DNA of 13,237 nucleotides, taken from assembly GCA_021795255.1 (NCBI GenBank), contig JAJYPQ010000070.1, forward strand, positions 1 through 13,237, written 5' to 3'. Below the pieces are notes generated by a model, which worked only from the letters and a program-made list of their open reading frames with translations, had not been told where the DNA came from and made no database searches. Of this stretch, positions 12,302 to 13,237 are shown one piece after another. Position 1 is the first letter of the stretch; the number at the start of each line of letters is the position of its first letter. Made by a program: the position numbers and the translations under genes. Source of the DNA: Pseudomonadota bacterium (lineage in GTDB: Bacteria > Pseudomonadota > Gammaproteobacteria > Acidiferrobacterales > Acidiferrobacteraceae).

Positions 12302-13237
12302 TGGCGTAGGAGATGATAAGTCCGGCGGCCGGTCGGCGGTTAATAAGGCCGGAACTCCAATCTAGTATGGCTGCGAAACGGTTACGAAAACCGACAAGCG
12401 AGCCGATATGAAAAAATAACCAGATCAGCCAGCCCATGAACCCGCGCGCGCGGAAATGCCCAAGCCAAGGGAGATAGACGATCGCGTCCATGCGGCTCAG
12501 GGCGACCATGGTTCCGAGATCACGATAATGAAAACTCGGAGGCGACCGGCGTCTTCCGGCGGCGTGGAGGATCGCTTGAGCCGCAAAAACCCCGCTTTGG
12601 CGCGCAAAGGGCGCGTTCTGTGGCCAAGGACGGTCTGGGCAATAGGTCAAATCTCCCAGGACGTACACCTCGGGATAGGTTGGAATCTGCAGATTACCAT
12701 TGACCTCTATGCGACCGCCGGGTCCTTTGGTAACTGGGAGCCCTTCTATTAAAGGGGCTGCGTGTATGCCGGCTGTCCAGATGAGAAGCGATGTCGCAAA
12801 TGATTCCCCATTGGCGAGGGTCATGGCATGGCCATCGAAGTGCTCGACGCGGCTTCCGAGCCTTACGGTCACACCTTGGGCCTTTAAGCGAGCTTCCGCA
12901 TAGGCTTGAATCGCGCGCGGAAGCGCTGGGAGAAGAGCGTCACCAGACTGCAACAGGCTGATACGGGTTCGGCGCATATCAAGTTCGGGGTAGTCTTTGG
13001 GGATTTGTTGGCGCAAAAGATGGCTGAGTGCGGCCGCGAGTTCGACGCCTGTCGGTCCGCCCCCTACGACCGCAAACTCAAGAGGAGCGGCCTGCCCGTT
13101 TGGCGCTTCCATCGCTGCCCGCTCTATGGCTTCCAGTATTTCGGTACGCAGCTGAAGACTCATCGTGAGTCCCTTCATGTCCCGGGCATGACAGGCAAGC
13201 TCACTATTGCCAAAGAAATTGGTCGTGCTGCCTGTCG
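12279..13237 (-). CDS. ndh: Type II NADH:quinone oxidoreductase (NDH-2), partial, 5' end outside the window
   Basis: The frame is open to the right edge: residues TGSTTNFFGN precede the internal Met at 13178, so the start lies beyond 13237. About 318 residues of a usual ~430 are present. NDH-2 is a peripheral FAD enzyme that passes electrons from NADH to quinone without pumping protons. Seen here are GSTTNFFG (quinone/FAD side loop), the second Rossmann motif VVGGGPTGVELAAAL for NADH, LLIWTAGI, the FAD-binding YVLGDL followed by PQNAPFARQSG (quinone-site A-x-x-Q-x-G), and a C-terminal hydrophobic and amphipathic stretch (FMGWLIWLFFHIGSLVGFRNR) that docks on the membrane. All expected motifs are intact. 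Convergent with the 43-residue frame; the stop TAA (12279-12281) lies inside the inverted repeat. Confidence 0.92.
   Translation of the reverse strand, partial: TGSTTNFFGNSELACHARDMKGLTMSLQLRTEILEAIERAAMEAPNGQAAPLEFAVVGGGPTGVELAAALSHLLRQQIPKDYPELDMRRTRISLLQSGDALLPALPRAIQAYAEARLKAQGVTVRLGSRVEHFDGHAMTLANGESFATSLLIWTAGIHAAPLIEGLPVTKGPGGRIEVNGNLQIPTYPEVYVLGDLTYCPDRPWPQNAPFARQSGVFAAQAILHAAGRRRSPPSFHYRDLGTMVALSRMDAIVYLPWLGHFRARGFMGWLIWLFFHIGSLVGFRNRFAAILDWSSGLINRRPAAGLIISYAKVPTPKK

Overview
The window looks like a piece of a proteobacterial chromosome, most likely gamma- or beta-proteobacterial. This rests on protein families (an FMN ene-reductase of the NemA type, a type II NADH dehydrogenase, a PilJ-type sensor, a DUF805 membrane protein, ISL3 and IS66 transposase remnants), on moderately high GC, and on ordinary sigma70 and Shine-Dalgarno signals. 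I cannot name the genus. There is no rRNA, tRNA, CRISPR array or intact mobile element.

Left part (1-3290): the 3' end of a secreted LysM-repeat gene converges on a DsbC/DsbG-like periplasmic thioredoxin-fold gene whose CxxC active site has become S-H-Y-S. About 850 bases of gene-poor DNA with several hairpins follow, then a decayed ISL3 element (1920-3251) with visible inverted repeats, two frameshifts and an in-frame amber stop.

Middle part (3290-7510): this is an accessory, repeat-rich zone. It holds an orphan PemK/MazF-type toxin gene with a near-consensus promoter, three copies of a GC-rich repeat around it (two carrying a small hairpin), a 16-bp perfect hairpin terminator, an unrecognised five-segment membrane protein, and a secreted Cys-rich TraN-like reading frame broken by an amber codon. 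It also holds a frameshifted IS66 TnpA and the last third of an EAL domain. A second dispersed motif, GAATTT-N8-GCCTATA with invariant spacing, occurs five times between 3416 and 5816.

Right part (7545-13237): this is more conventional. A two-TM PilJ-domain sensor with an unrecognised helical C-terminus is transcribed leftwards. Next to it is the ghost of a response-regulator receiver domain with three amber codons. Then come nemA (leftward), a DUF805 membrane gene (rightward, with a tandem repeat in its leader), a 43-residue membrane microprotein with a strong ribosome binding site, and the 3' three quarters of ndh (leftward, running off the right edge).

The genes do not form one pathway. 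The best candidates for something undescribed are the toxin/repeat/terminator block at 3600-4560, the fixed-spacing motif family, and the DsbG-like protein without cysteines. The sensor, EAL and receiver pieces together suggest a c-di-GMP or two-component locus that has been partly destroyed by insertion and decay.
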